Origin: JALHST01 sp963798435
GTDB taxonomy: Bacteria > Bacteroidota > Bacteroidia > Flavobacteriales > Flavobacteriaceae
DNA: 64,000 nt
Assembly: GCA_963798435.1 (NCBI GenBank)
Contig: CAWCTF010000001.1
Coordinates: forward strand, 310,001 to 374,000
Direction: 5' to 3'
The translations under genes and the position numbers were made by a program. The first letter of the stretch is position 1; every line of letters begins with the position of its first letter. The notes under the pieces are model-generated. The model was given only the letters and a program-made list of their open reading frames with translations, was not told the origin of the DNA and ran no database searches. Positions 63,838-64,000 of this stretch are shown piece after piece.

Positions 63838-64000
63838 TTATTTAAAGAGGGGCGCATATTTGGCCCTGTTTTCATACACTACCCAAATGAATATGGCCGT
63901 CAAGACCAACACCATCGGCAGGCTAGAGGGGTCTACAAAAATATGGGTCATCAAAATCCCCACCAGGATCGGAAAAATTACCAAGGCCCCTAACGCCCTG
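63838..64000 (-). CDS. DoxX-like membrane protein, C-terminal part (5' end outside the window)
   Basis: The minus strand is open to the window edge and ends at 63838. It reads LGALVIFPILVGILMTHIFV, DPSSLPMVLVLTAIFIWVVY, ENRAKYAPLFK. The ILVGIL.THIF.DPS.LP...L...I...YENR pattern is that of the last two helices of DoxX-type membrane proteins of Bacteroidota. The first two helices are not in the window. Confidence 0.65.
   Translation of the reverse strand, partial: RALGALVIFPILVGILMTHIFVDPSSLPMVLVLTAIFIWVVYENRAKYAPLFK

Noticed and set aside
1..64000. CRISPR arrays, insertion sequences, prophage genes, complete tRNA or rRNA genes
   Set aside because: No regularly spaced repeats, transposase or integrase motifs or full tRNA folds were seen on either strand by eye.

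Overview
The window reads as chromosomal DNA of a marine member of Bacteroidota, most likely Flavobacteriaceae. The reasons are the gene families (STN-type TonB receptor pieces, DUF1080, GH43, sulfatase, DUF4097, DUF5777, many SPII lipoproteins), the AT-rich spacers, genes that lack strong Shine-Dalgarno sites, and LytTR or LuxR output domains on membrane or TPR proteins. No rRNA, complete tRNA, transposase, phage gene or CRISPR array was seen.

Layout. 0-6.7 kb: stress and signalling genes (PNPOx-like stress protein end, CheB-CheR-PAS-kinase hybrid, response regulator, SDR, a broken response regulator, a small outer-membrane barrel). 7.4-12.6 kb: DUF1080 protein, a DinB / small protein / WYL-regulator group, a decayed isochorismatase and a CDF metal exporter. 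13-15.8 kb: two small lipoproteins and scrambled TonB-receptor pieces. 15.9-22.2 kb: a membrane LytTR sensor divergent from a co-directional cell-envelope gene set (Y-X4-D repeat lipoprotein, CxxCH lipoprotein, OB-fold protein, YceI, DUF5777 barrel, second YceI). 22.3-28.7 kb: a tRNA-tail-like sequence, a sulfatase remnant, an intact sulfatase, then CitMHS transporter, AtuA-like protein, AtuA-associated small protein and esterase. 29-35.8 kb: membrane and LuxR proteins, a cholesterol-dependent-cytolysin-like lipoprotein and a TPR-LuxR regulator. 36-41.2 kb: FKBP, sugar-kinase remnant, response regulator, LamG-like protein divergent from a membrane-tethered HTH-like protein. 41.4-44.6 kb: ECF sigma / HEAT anti-sigma / two DUF4097 proteins, closed by a strong hairpin. 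44.6-56.5 kb: almost entirely minus strand (two S41 peptidases, GH43, serine hydrolase, VWA protein with membrane partner, TfoX-N protein), much of it frame-broken. 56.9-61.3 kb: OmpR regulator, histidine kinase, UspA-like protein and SulP transporter, flanked by imperfect direct repeats. 61.7-64 kb: DUF7151 lipoprotein, SRPBCC protein and a DoxX-like gene that leaves the window.

The most striking property is the number of one-base frame breaks inside otherwise well conserved genes. At four of them (CheB/R, AtuA, cytolysin, VWA) the extra base lies in or directly beside a GATC, which suggests a sequencing artefact at methylated GATC at those points. Other loci (isochorismatase, serine hydrolase, second S41, kinase and EF-hand fragments, TonB pieces) show several lesions, stops or truncations and look genuinely decayed. 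The best candidates for new biology are the cytolysin-like lipoprotein at 31.9-33.6 kb and the LytTR-controlled envelope gene set at 16.3-22.2 kb.
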